Source: a virus. Taken from it: a stretch of DNA of 50,629 nucleotides. Positions 15,344 through 22,790 of the stretch are shown piece by piece. The stretch's first letter is position 1, and each line of letters begins with the position of its first letter. The notes below the pieces were generated by a model. It worked only from the letters and a program-made list of their open reading frames with translations. It made no database searches and was not told the origin of the DNA. The position numbers were made by a program, and so were the translations under genes. The stretch lies in the IMG/VR virus record IMGVR_UViG_3300045836_000169, positions 1 to 50,629 of that record, one strand, 5' to 3'.

Positions 15344-16657
15344 ATGGCCTACGCCGAGAAGCGGCCCGGCAGCAAGACCTGGCGCGCCCGATATCAGCGC
15401 CCTGACGGAAGCTGGGCCAGCGAGCCCGGCTTCCCCACCCGGCGCAAAGCCGAGGAATACGGAGACGACCAGGAGGCCGCCATGCGTGCCGGAACCTGGA
15501 TCGACCCGAAGGCGGGGGAGCGGACCCTCGCGGACTGGTGGGCCGAATGGTTCCCCGCGCAGACCTACCGGCCCAACACCGCCGAGACCTACGAGCGGCG
15601 CTGGCTCAAACAGATCGAGCCACGCTGGGGGAGCACCCCGCTCAACCGGATCCGCGGCATCGACCTGGACAAGTGGATCAAAGAACTCTCACAGAGCCTC
15701 GCCCCGTCCAGTGTGGGGACCGTGCTCGCGCCGCTGCGCGACTGCTTCGACGACGCCGTGCACAACCGGCTCATCCCGGCCTCACCAATGCCGCCGAAGG
15801 GGCGCCGGGGGCGGCGCGCGCTGACCGTGGCGCCCCCACGCGAAGGAGTCGTCATCCCGCTGGAGCAGGCCGAGGCCATCATGCTGCGGCTGCGCCCCGA
15901 CGAGGCGCTGCTCGTGCTGATCGCCCTGTTCACCGGGATGCGCTGGTCCGAACTCGCGGCGATGCGCCGGCAATACCTGACCCTGCATCCGCCCCGCGAC
16001 GGACAGCCGGCGTCTGGCTGGTACTTCGTCCACCCGGTCGAGGGCGCGGTGCACGAGGACAAGCACAGCCGCCGCTTCCTCGACCCTCCCAAGTCCGGTG
16101 TCGCGTCCGGCCGCATCATCGACCTGCCGCCGTTCCTCGTGCTGATCCTGCTCGCCTACCTCGAGGCGCTGCCGGATGGGCAGGACGTGCTGTTCCCGCC
16201 CCTGCGCGAGCGCGAGGGAGCGCAGTTCCGCAACTACGACTCCTGGAACACCGGCCGCTGGCGACCGGCCTGCGACGGGCGCCCGGCGAAGGTCTACAAG
16301 AACGGGCGCGTACGCGAAGCGCTGGCACCGATTCACAAAGGCCTGCGGCTGCACGACTGCAAGCACACCCACAAGGCGATGCTCAACAACGGGCGCATCC
16401 ACCCGGCCATGCAGAACTACCGCCTCGGCCACGCCGAACAAGGCGCTGCGGGGGCGTACTCGCACCCCACGCCGGAGATGCGCGCCGAGACGACGGCGTG
16501 GCTCGAGCAGGTGTGGCAGGCGTGGAACCCCACCCGGCTAATCGAGCACCTGTCGCTGCTCTGGGCGCGTCCCGCGCGTCGGCAGGTGCCGGCGTCGGCT
16601 CCCGCTCGTCTCCCACAGGCTGCTCTGCCACCGGGTGAACAGGACTCGTTGTTCTAG
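15344..16657 (+). CDS. int: Tyrosine site-specific integrase
   Basis: 437 residues; integrates and excises the element at an att site. The Arm-type domain (WRARYQRPDGSWASEPGFPT) and core-binding domain precede the catalytic part: Arg I in FTGMRWSEL, then LHDCKHTH, then RLGHAE and tyrosine in AYSHP. The usual H-x-x-R box reads H-D-C-K, so the second catalytic Arg is Lys; other residues are intact. The ATG follows GGGGAG. An attP candidate lies immediately downstream. Confidence 0.93.
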   Translation: MAYAEKRPGSKTWRARYQRPDGSWASEPGFPTRRKAEEYGDDQEAAMRAGTWIDPKAGERTLADWWAEWFPAQTYRPNTAETYERRWLKQIEPRWGSTPLNRIRGIDLDKWIKELSQSLAPSSVGTVLAPLRDCFDDAVHNRLIPASPMPPKGRRGRRALTVAPPREGVVIPLEQAEAIMLRLRPDEALLVLIALFTGMRWSELAAMRRQYLTLHPPRDGQPASGWYFVHPVEGAVHEDKHSRRFLDPPKSGVASGRIIDLPPFLVLILLAYLEALPDGQDVLFPPLREREGAQFRNYDSWNTGRWRPACDGRPAKVYKNGRVREALAPIHKGLRLHDCKHTHKAMLNNGRIHPAMQNYRLGHAEQGAAGAYSHPTPEMRAETTAWLEQVWQAWNPTRLIEHLSLLWARPARRQVPASAPARLPQAALPPGEQDSLF

Positions 16658-16860
16658 TCCTCACAGGCAGGTGCTATCAGCTAGTGGATTTGGCGTCCTA
16701 TCTCATGCATAAGAGAGATTCAGCTGTGCGCGATCCCATACGCTGCCGTGTAGACAGAATCCCTACGTCAGGAGCGCTCGCGGTTATCACGCGAGTCACA
16801 CTCGCGACCCTCCATAGCCCCCCGAGAACCTAGATCGTCTCCCGTTTGTCTCCCGCTGAA
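16607..16860. other. Candidate attP with integrase arm sites
   Basis: GTCTCCCG repeats directly at 16837-16844 and 16848-16855 (one helical turn apart), and CGTCTCCC occurs at 16607-16614 in the end of the integrase gene, resembling arm-type sites. Between them is an AT-rich island (16672-16725) with a dyad ATCTC-N10-GAGAT (16700-16719), then CTCGCG/CGCGAG repeats near 16778-16805. The crossover core cannot be fixed without the host attB. Confidence 0.45.
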
Positions 16861-16897
16861 CCCGCATCCGACCTGCACGAAGGCGTACCGTCCTTCC

Positions 16898-17374
16898 ATG
16901 TCCGCCGACGCCCGCTGGCTTGACGACCCGCCGCTGCCCGAGCTCGCGCCTCCGCCCGCGCAGCGGATCCTGGTGCGTGGCGCGCAGGTCGTGCGCGTCC
17001 ACTTCACCGACGAGCCGAACGAGAAGCAGCGCGGTCACATCGAAGTCGTCGTCATCGCCTGGGCGCGCCTGCCCGGCGGCGACTGGGCCGGGCTGTGCGT
17101 GTGGCTGGCCGCCGTCCGGAAGCCCGGCCCGCGCGGCACGCGCACCACCGGCGGCGGCCGCTACGGCTGGCTGCGGATGCTGCCGGACCGTGTGCAGTCC
17201 TGGCGTCCGCCGCGCCCGTACCTGGCCGATCCGGACGAGGGCTGGCACGGGCAGGGAGAGCCGGGCGAGGTGAGCGCGGCGATCGAGCGCGCCGCGGCCA
17301 CGCTGCCGGAAGAGGTGCGGGAGCGGGCGGTCAGGCCGATGGACGTGAGCAGCACGGACGGGACCGACCCTTAA
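16898..17374 (+). CDS. Hypothetical protein downstream of integrase
   Basis: 158 residues, alpha+beta, with VRVHFTDEPNEKQRGHIEVVVIAWARL and a Trp-rich centre (GLCVWLAAVRK). TACCGT sits six bases before the ATG with no ribosome site, so a leaderless mRNA is possible. It may be a lysogeny-expressed accessory gene. No family recognised. Confidence 0.7.
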   Translation: MSADARWLDDPPLPELAPPPAQRILVRGAQVVRVHFTDEPNEKQRGHIEVVVIAWARLPGGDWAGLCVWLAAVRKPGPRGTRTTGGGRYGWLRMLPDRVQSWRPPRPYLADPDEGWHGQGEPGEVSAAIERAAATLPEEVRERAVRPMDVSSTDGTDP

Positions 17375-17510
17375 TTCTGGCCACAGTAATTTCGCGGCCG
17401 CGCATAAGGTGGGCTCGCGCTGTCGGCGTAGCGCGCTATGGTGTGCGCAGGCTCGCCGCGCGAGACGGACGTAACCGAGGGGCGCGGCGAACCGCAGGAC
17501 TCCCAATTGA

Positions 17511-17589
17511 GGGGGCACGCAAAGGGAAGGGATCCGGACTCGATTCCGGAGGGCTCCGCCAAGCCTGAAGAGGCGGTCCCTGTGCCCCC
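17511..17589 (+). ncRNA. Candidate structured RNA, three-way junction
   Basis: Nested pairings visible: P1 GGGGGCAC/GTGCCCCC (17511-17518 with 17582-17589), P2 AGGGA/TCCCT (17523-17527 with 17577-17581), P3 TCCGGA-CTCGAT-TCCGGA (17533-17550), P4 CCGCC/GGCGG (17556-17560 with 17572-17576). The P4 loop AGCC can pair with GGCT before P4. It lies between convergent genes. P3 onward (GGACTCGATTCC ... GCCA) resembles a tRNA T-arm and CCA end, but no tRNA can be completed. Strand is uncertain. Confidence 0.35.
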
Positions 17590-17648
17590 GCCGCCGAGGG
17601 TCTGACTCGAAGCCGCAGCAGTGGAGTGGCGGACGGCAGCCCAGCGGG

Positions 17649-17676
17649 CGCCCCGGTCAACCAGGCCGGGGCGTTT
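17649..17676 (+). terminator. Rightward terminator hairpin
   Basis: CGCCCCGG and CCGGGGCG (8 bp, 9-base loop) followed by TTTCGCTT on the plus strand. It would end the integrase-side transcript before it meets the leftward operon. Confidence 0.6.
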
Positions 17677-17682
17677 CGCTTG

Positions 17683-18147
17683 CTACTGCGGCGCCGCGTC
17701 CTGCGGCGGCGGCGCGTCCTCCACGATCCCCCAGTACGCGAAGAACTCCGGCAACTGATCCGCCCGCACAACGGCCTGCGCCTGGTTGCCCGGCCCCTGC
17801 CGCCCGCCGACCGCGCCCGTGGACTCCAATGCCCACAACAGCCGCATCGCGTTCGTCACGTCCACGCCGAGCCTGCGCTGGAGCATCAGCGGCGTAACGA
17901 ACCCCTTCTCCACGGCGAGGCGCACCGAGCGGGAGAACAGAACCTTCAGATCCTCCGGCCACCCGCCGGGCAGAACCATCGGATGCGCCGGAGCGGCTGG
18001 CTGCGAGACCGGCACCTGAACAGGCGCGCGCTGCTGCCGTCTGCGCGCAACCGACCGCTCGAACCGGTCCATCCGGTAGATCACCCGAAGGAACGCCAAC
18101 CCCAGCACGCCAAGCGCCGCCAAACCCGCGCCCGTTCCACCGTCCAT
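17683..18147 (-). CDS. Membrane-anchored protein with FtsK-gamma-like winged helix
   Basis: 154 residues from ATG 18147. An N-terminal hydrophobic segment (GLAALGVLGLAFLRVIY) is followed by a basic stretch, a Pro/Gln linker, and a C-terminal domain with GFVTPLMLQRRLGVDVTNAMRLLWALESTGAVG. This matches the pattern of the FtsK/SpoIIIE gamma winged helix (LQR-R----N-A--L----E--G-V). The motor domain is absent. It could bind DNA at the membrane; an FtsK-like motor is encoded at the right edge of the window. Confidence 0.75.
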   Translation of the reverse strand: MDGGTGAGLAALGVLGLAFLRVIYRMDRFERSVARRRQQRAPVQVPVSQPAAPAHPMVLPGGWPEDLKVLFSRSVRLAVEKGFVTPLMLQRRLGVDVTNAMRLLWALESTGAVGGRQGPGNQAQAVVRADQLPEFFAYWGIVEDAPPPQDAAPQ

Positions 18148-18195
18148 CGCACCCACCCCTCGAAGCACGCACGGTAGCGCGCCGCGAGCGGTTTG

Positions 18196-18417
18196 TCAGG
18201 CGTCTACCGCGATCGGTTCGACCCGCTTGCGCACCAGCTGCACGCCGTCCGCGTTCACAACCCAGTAACCGAACCCCGCCACTGGATTGCCGACCAACAG
18301 CACGAGCTCCTGCCGAGGATCGGCCGCCGCCTGCTCGTACAGCTCCTGCGCCTTCGCCCGGTCCACTCGCTCGCTCGTGAGCCCCGCGCTGATCACCTGG
18401 TATGCCAGCCCTGTCAC
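18196..18417 (-). CDS. Small hypothetical protein
   Basis: 73 residues from GTG 18417; a CACAAT -10-like box lies 12 bases upstream, consistent with a leaderless or nearly leaderless message. ATG 18453 is an alternative start. Features are ELVLLVGNPVAGFGYWVVNADGV, alpha+beta. Unknown role. Confidence 0.6.
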   Translation of the reverse strand: MTGLAYQVISAGLTSERVDRAKAQELYEQAAADPRQELVLLVGNPVAGFGYWVVNADGVQLVRKRVEPIAVDA

Positions 18418-18436
18418 GTCACGGATTGTGCCGCAG

Positions 18437-18474
18437 AAACGTCCCGAACGCACTCAACGGTCCCGAACGTCCTA
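18437..18474. promoter_or_regulatory. AACGTC/GTCCCGAACG repeat cluster
   Basis: GTCCCGAACG occurs at 18441-18450 and 18460-18469. CGAACGTCCTA (18464-18474) is identical to 14203-14213 near the excisionase-like gene, and AAACGTC recurs at 18437-18443. It lies upstream of the gene starting at 18417 and may share a regulator with the excisionase promoter. Confidence 0.4.
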
Positions 18475-18488
18475 CACGCGGGCACGCG

Positions 18489-18517
18489 AAAAAGCCCCCA
18501 CCCCGAAGGGTGAGGGC
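18489..18517 (-). terminator. Rho-independent terminator of the late operon
   Basis: On the minus strand a 10-bp stem (one mismatch) with a UUCG tetraloop (18494-18517) is followed by five T. It lies just after the last late gene, so it ends the leftward structural/lysis transcript. Confidence 0.85.
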
Positions 18518-18530
18518 CGCCACACCAGCG

Positions 18531-18965
18531 TCAGAACCCCGGACCGCCGAGCGACAGCTTCCGGTTCAGATCCGCTACCTGATCCTCCAGCGTTCCGATA
18601 CGGACACGCGCCTCCCGTTCCCTACTCTCCGCCGTCTCCGCCCGCGAGAGCAGCTCCCGGTTCTCCGACTCCAGCCGGTACATCGACGCCTGCAATTCCG
18701 TCAACTGCTGCCCCTGCGCCCGCAGCTTGCCCTCGGCCTGGGCCAGCTTCTCGCGCGACTCCGCCTCGGACGCGGTCAACTGAGCCAGCCGCTGATCCTT
18801 CAGCCGCAGCGCCGTCTCCGCCTCCTCGATCGCCGCGGCGCCCGTCAGGAACGGCTTGCGCGCCGCATCCTGAATACGGCGCCGCCAACCGCGGATCAGG
18901 ACACCGGCCGCCGTGGCCGACGAGATAGCCAGCCCGGCGACGGCGGAGACGGCTTCAAGGGTCAT
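18531..18965 (-). CDS. Membrane protein with coiled-coil tail (lysis cassette)
   Basis: 144 residues from ATG 18965 (ATGA overlap). One N-terminal membrane segment (AVAGLAISSATAAGVLIRG) is followed by about 95 residues of charged coiled coil (RLKDQRLAQLTASEAESREK and on). This resembles the small membrane/coiled-coil proteins next to actinophage lysins (DUF2746-like) and could be a holin accessory or envelope-disruption protein. Last gene before the late terminator. Confidence 0.75.
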   Translation of the reverse strand: MTLEAVSAVAGLAISSATAAGVLIRGWRRRIQDAARKPFLTGAAAIEEAETALRLKDQRLAQLTASEAESREKLAQAEGKLRAQGQQLTELQASMYRLESENRELLSRAETAESREREARVRIGTLEDQVADLNRKLSLGGPGF

Positions 18966-19414
18966 GGCGCGAGGTCCGTTCTTTCCTTGCCCGCAGCGTT
19001 GAACGTGTGGCCGATCAGGCTCGCCCGCGCCGCAGCAGCGCCCCCGAGGGCGCAGTACACGGACCCGGCGACGAGGCCGACCTTGCCCGCGCTGAACGCC
19101 CCGATGGCGATCGCAGCCAGCACGCCGCACATCAGCGCCTGCCCGGCCTGCTCCAGGCGGCGAGCCATCACGCGGCGCACGTCGGTGAGCATGCAACCGG
19201 CGGCGAGCAGCCCGGCCAGCGTCAGAACGCCGGCGAGGGCCAGCAGCGCGGCTGCCGGGTGCAGCGCCCACGCGGGCAGGACCCGCCGGGCGGCACTGGC
19301 CGGTGCGCGCGTGCTGAGGCTGGCGAGCGAGCTGACCGCCAGCGCGAGGGCGAGCGCCGCCTCGTACGGCTGCTGGCGCAACACGTGCCGCAACCCCTCC
19401 AGTCGCGGCGACAT
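18962..19414 (-). CDS. Polytopic membrane protein, holin candidate
   Basis: 150 residues with about four membrane segments (EAALALALAVSSLASL; LHPAAALLALAGVLTLAGLLAAG; LMCGVLAAIAIGAFSAG; GLVAGSVYCALGGAAAA). Location directly after the lysin gene supports a holin role, though it is longer than typical holins. Inference from context only. Confidence 0.65.
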   Translation of the reverse strand: MSPRLEGLRHVLRQQPYEAALALALAVSSLASLSTRAPASAARRVLPAWALHPAAALLALAGVLTLAGLLAAGCMLTDVRRVMARRLEQAGQALMCGVLAAIAIGAFSAGKVGLVAGSVYCALGGAAAARASLIGHTFNAAGKERTDLAP

Positions 19415-19415
19415 G

Positions 19416-20381
19416 TCAATTGGCCGGCGTGTCGTCGTGCAGTTCGACCGCGCCGGCGTGCGCGATGGCCTTGAGTACCGCGGGGTCCAGCAGCGCGGTC
19501 TTCACCGCCGCCGCCAGGTCCGCGGGCGCGACCGTCGGAGCCGCCAGCTGCGCGAGCTTCGTCTCGATCGCGGCGACCTGGGCGGCCAGGTCGGGCACCT
19601 GCTTGGCCGCGGCCAGGATCTCCTGCAGCGGCGAGCCCGTCCCGTACGGGGTCAGCGCGGTCGGGTCGCCCCACAGGGCGTCGCGCAGCCGGCCGAGGTC
19701 GGTGAGGATGTTGCCGACGCTGTTGCCGTTCGGCCGCCCGTTCGGGCCGGTGACGATATCGGTGAGGTTCACGTCTGCTCCAGCTATGTCGGGCAGCCGG
19801 CCGGGCTGCCATTGGCCGTAGTCCTGCGTCCACGCCTCGTTGGTGTCCACCAGCACGCCGCCGACCATCGCCGTACCGGTCTGGCGGATGTTCACCCGCG
19901 GCTCCCACTGGCCGCCGGACCAGGCCCGCGGCTGCCACTCCCACGAGGTGACCCCGGCGTCGCGCTGGACGCGCAGCGGGTAGAACCCCGCGTATTCGCC
20001 GACCTGTGCGACGCCGATCTGCGAGTCCCAGCCGCGCAGGTAGTCGGTGATGGTGGCCTCTTGCGCGGGGGTGACGTCCCAGTCGTCGCTCTCGTAGATC
20101 GGCCGGGCGGGGGGCTGGCCGCAGGCGGTGGCGAGCGAGCGGGCGAGCTGCGCGTTCGCGACACCGGCCGGGTAGCCGCCGAGGGCGTCCTGCGCGCCGT
20201 GCTCCCAGTTCCCGACGATCCACAGTCCGACCGCGGCCAGTGCGTCAGCCTCGGCGCGGGTGAGGTTCTTCGACGGGTCGCGGGAGTAGTAGCGCACCAC
20301 GAAGTCGTAGCCGGCGTCCTTGATGGCCTGCGGGCTGGGATGCGTCCAGGCGTAGTCGATGCCGCGTGCGAACACGGTCAC
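19416..20381 (-). CDS. Endolysin-like glycoside hydrolase (DUF1906)
   Basis: 321 residues from GTG 20381 (GTGA overlap, with GGAG upstream). Residues 1-215 form a DUF1906/Rv2525c-like TIM-barrel domain (FARGIDYAW, YDFVVRYYS, GLWIVGNWEHG, YESDDWDVTP, GEYAGFYPL). Such domains are proposed to cut peptidoglycan. The C-terminal 100 residues are a helical tail (LQEILAAAKQVPDLAAQV) that may target or multimerise. No signal peptide, so export needs the holin. Confidence 0.85.
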   Translation of the reverse strand: MTVFARGIDYAWTHPSPQAIKDAGYDFVVRYYSRDPSKNLTRAEADALAAVGLWIVGNWEHGAQDALGGYPAGVANAQLARSLATACGQPPARPIYESDDWDVTPAQEATITDYLRGWDSQIGVAQVGEYAGFYPLRVQRDAGVTSWEWQPRAWSGGQWEPRVNIRQTGTAMVGGVLVDTNEAWTQDYGQWQPGRLPDIAGADVNLTDIVTGPNGRPNGNSVGNILTDLGRLRDALWGDPTALTPYGTGSPLQEILAAAKQVPDLAAQVAAIETKLAQLAAPTVAPADLAAAVKTALLDPAVLKAIAHAGAVELHDDTPAN

Positions 20382-20734
20382 GTCGCTCCACCTCCGTCCG
20401 GCGGTGTTGCGGCCAGCGCCCGGTCGACGTGCGCCTTGATCTCGTCGGCCAGTGTGTCGCGGTGCTCGGCCAGCTTCGTCTCGACGTGCGCGGCGACGTG
20501 CTGCGCGACTTCCTGCTTGACCTCGTTGGCGACGTGCGCGGCCACCTCGTGCTTGACCTTGCGCACCAGCAGGCCCGAGGTCGCGACCACGGCCGGGGTG
20601 CCGACCACGCCGTCGGCGACCACATTCGGCCACAGCGACACCCACCACATCGCCAGCGACAGGGCAGCCAGCGCGGCGTAGCCGAGCGCGATGGCGATAC
20701 GAGCCCGGCGTGGCAGCGTCGCGAGCGAGGTCAC
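20378..20734 (-). CDS. Membrane protein with amphipathic C-terminus, holin/accessory candidate
   Basis: 118 residues from GTG 20734 (GTGA overlap). One or two N-terminal hydrophobic segments (IAIALGYAALAALSLAMWWVS; GVVGTPAVVATSGLLV) precede repeated helices with regularly placed His/Val/Glu (HEVAAHVANEVKQEVAQHV). It lies between the HNH and lysin genes. Role in lysis is inferred. Confidence 0.7.
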   Translation of the reverse strand: MTSLATLPRRARIAIALGYAALAALSLAMWWVSLWPNVVADGVVGTPAVVATSGLLVRKVKHEVAAHVANEVKQEVAQHVAAHVETKLAEHRDTLADEIKAHVDRALAATPPDGGGAT

Positions 20735-21189
20735 GGTTTCGCGTCCTTGGCCGGCACGAACTCGGCCGCGGCCGGCGTGCCGTCCCTGCGGAAACGGATC
20801 GCCTCCCACAGCGGTCCCGGCAGGTTGTGGATCCCCAGGTGCGAGGTGTGGTGGTTGCGGCACAGCACCTCGAGGTTGCCCGGTGACTCGGCCCACGCCT
20901 GGAAGTCCTCGTCCGATGCGAAGTGCAGACCGAGCGCCCTGGCGACCTTCTCCGGATCGACCTCGTTGATCTGCGAGAACTCGATCCAGGTGTGGTGCAG
21001 CTCCGCCTCGCCGCCGCACAGGTCGTCGTCGATGATGCACTTCCACAGGCCCTGGCGCTTCAGGCGCGCCTTGGCCTGCTCGAACAGGTGGTAGTGCGGA
21101 TCGTCCTCACGCCGCTCGTGCGCGGGCACGCGGGTGAGGATGTGCAGCGTCTCGCGCTGCTCGTGCGCCGCGACCGTCCCGTCTGCCAT
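20731..21189 (-). CDS. HNH endonuclease
   Basis: 152 residues. The HNH core is CIIDDDLCGGEAELHHTWIEF followed by SPGNLEVLCRNHH (about 50-115), with paired Cys for zinc and the catalytic His. It sits inside the lysis cassette, away from the terminase, so a homing or packaging role is unclear. The TGA overlaps the next start as GTGA, so it is integrated in the operon. Confidence 0.85.
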   Translation of the reverse strand: MADGTVAAHEQRETLHILTRVPAHERREDDPHYHLFEQAKARLKRQGLWKCIIDDDLCGGEAELHHTWIEFSQINEVDPEKVARALGLHFASDEDFQAWAESPGNLEVLCRNHHTSHLGIHNLPGPLWEAIRFRRDGTPAAAEFVPAKDAKP

Positions 21190-21201
21190 GTCGGCCGCCT
21201 T

Positions 21202-22755
21202 TCAGTTCTGCGTGTAGCCGAGCAGGCCCTCGGTGCGCTGGCCCTCGCACAGTGGGTCGGGGCTGACGAAGTGGTCGTTGGTGGCCACGACGACGCACCG
21301 GTAGATCGCGATCCGGTCCGCGGCGGCCACGCTGTACGCGTAGCCCTCCAGGCCGAGCTTGTACTGGCCCTCGCAGCCCGAGTCGAGGCTGACGAAGTAG
21401 GTCACGCTGCCGGCCTTGCAGCTGTAGAGCGCCGCCGTGGCCGCGCCGGCCGGGGCCTCGGCGAGGTGTCCGAGGTTCACTGGCTCCACGTGGTAGACCG
21501 TGTTGTCCCACCAGCCGGTGGTGACCTCGTGGTGCCCGCCGGGGTAGTCCAGGCGCTGCAGCAGACGCCACGGCGCGCCGGGCGCCCAGCTCGCCGCACC
21601 GATCTGCCAGGAGTTGAACGCGCCCGCGTCGCCGAGCTGCGCGCCGGAGGCGTTGTACGCCGGACGCGGCCAGGACTGGGAGAGGTCCACCTGCACGGTG
21701 GGCAGCAGCGAGGGGGCGAGGTTCCCGGACGGGTCGCGAAGCAGTCCGGCGATGAAGTTGCTCTCGCTGCCGGTGGTGGCGGTGTCGATGGTGTCCAGCT
21801 CGGTCCAGGTGCCGGTGTCCAGGTTGCCGGTGGAGTACAGGGTGACGCCGCCCTGGCCGCGCTCGGCCACGCCCCCGGTGGTCGAGGCCGGGCGGAAGGG
21901 CTGGTTGAACGCCGCGTACCAGCGCCCGTCGGCCGGGTTGTAGGCTGCGCCGCCCCACGACGGGGTGGGCAGCGGCAGTCCCGCGGAGGTCATCAGCGCC
22001 GGACCGGCGAAGGTCACGCCGTCCGGGTTGGCCATCGTGTACCAGTGCGTGCCCACCTGAGCCGGCTGCGTCCCGGTCGCGTTCGCCCGCGGCGGGCGGC
22101 CCGGCGTCGTCAGCGCCAGGCGCGCGTGCGACCTCGCCGGCCCCGGTGCCGGGGTCGCGGGTGCGTCCCAGTCCTCGAACACCAGCCACACCCGGCCGGC
22201 GATGACCACCGCGTTGGGCTGGGCGTACCCGTAGTAGCCCTTGCCGGTGTCGGTGAAGGTGAGCACCGGGTTCGGGTATTTGCGCCAGGTCGAGCCGTCG
22301 TTGCTGAACGCCGCGCCGATCGAGTTGTCCTCGCTGCCGGCCGTGCCGACGTAGTACATCGCGTAGCCGTAGCTCAGGCCGTCGCCGAACGGGTCGACGA
22401 ACTGTCCCTGCACGACTGAGGGGTTGCACACCAGGCCCGCGTCCCACGTGCCGACGCCGCCCTCGGCGAGCACCTGATGCTCCGGGATCGTCACCGCGCC
22501 GTCCGCGAGGCGGATCTGCTCCTGCACGATCGTGTCGGTCACGTGGCCCGGCAGGTCCGCGCACCACCAGTGCGTGTCCGTGCCCGCGGCGGTGTCGCGG
22601 ACGGCGGAGTCGCTGTAGTCGTAGTAGCCGCTCAGCCCGAGAAACGGGCCGCTCGCCGTGGTCGTGGCCGCGGCGGGCGGCAGTACGGCCAGCAGCAGCG
22701 CCAGGGACGCGAGCAGGGCGGGGCCGACCCGCCGGAGGGAATGCAGCATGAACAT
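21202..22755 (-). CDS. Secreted beta-propeller sugar-hydrolase-like protein
   Basis: 517 residues from ATG 22755 (ATG 22749 also possible). The N-terminal signal peptide is LHSLRRVGPALLASLALLLAVLPPAAA. The middle has repeated blade-like segments (VVQGQFVDPFGDG, AAFSNDGSTWRKYPNPVLTF, AQPNAVVIAGRVWLVFEDWD, HWYTMANPDGVTFAGPALM), as in five-bladed glycoside hydrolases. The C-terminus carries two related Cys units (VSLDSGCEGQYKLG; VSPDPLCEGQRTEG) found in secreted actinobacterial proteins. A signal peptide is unusual for a tail component. Confidence 0.75.
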   Translation of the reverse strand: MFMLHSLRRVGPALLASLALLLAVLPPAAATTTASGPFLGLSGYYDYSDSAVRDTAAGTDTHWWCADLPGHVTDTIVQEQIRLADGAVTIPEHQVLAEGGVGTWDAGLVCNPSVVQGQFVDPFGDGLSYGYAMYYVGTAGSEDNSIGAAFSNDGSTWRKYPNPVLTFTDTGKGYYGYAQPNAVVIAGRVWLVFEDWDAPATPAPGPARSHARLALTTPGRPPRANATGTQPAQVGTHWYTMANPDGVTFAGPALMTSAGLPLPTPSWGGAAYNPADGRWYAAFNQPFRPASTTGGVAERGQGGVTLYSTGNLDTGTWTELDTIDTATTGSESNFIAGLLRDPSGNLAPSLLPTVQVDLSQSWPRPAYNASGAQLGDAGAFNSWQIGAASWAPGAPWRLLQRLDYPGGHHEVTTGWWDNTVYHVEPVNLGHLAEAPAGAATAALYSCKAGSVTYFVSLDSGCEGQYKLGLEGYAYSVAAADRIAIYRCVVVATNDHFVSPDPLCEGQRTEGLLGYTQN

Positions 22756-22790
22756 CCGATCGGGTCGAAACCCCTGCGGCGATAGGGCCG

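Larger units (their letters stand above)
17375..17682. other. Convergent intergenic region
   Basis: 308 bases between a plus gene and a minus gene. It holds several hairpins (for example CTCGC-CGC-GCGAG near 17451-17463), the structured-RNA candidate and a terminator hairpin. No open frame here looks coding. Confidence 0.7.

Noticed and set aside
17475-17561. Possible tRNA ending in GGGCTCC-G-CCA
   Set aside because: The T-loop has one base too many and no matching acceptor, D-arm or anticodon arm with U33 can be formed upstream; kept only as part of the structured-RNA candidate.
17400-17590. tmRNA
   Set aside because: No tag-peptide frame, no 5' acceptor partner and far too short; the resemblance is limited to one arm.
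18402-20681. 759-residue plus-strand open frame
   Set aside because: Arg/Ala/Pro-rich antisense shadow of the lysis genes, typical of very GC-rich DNA.
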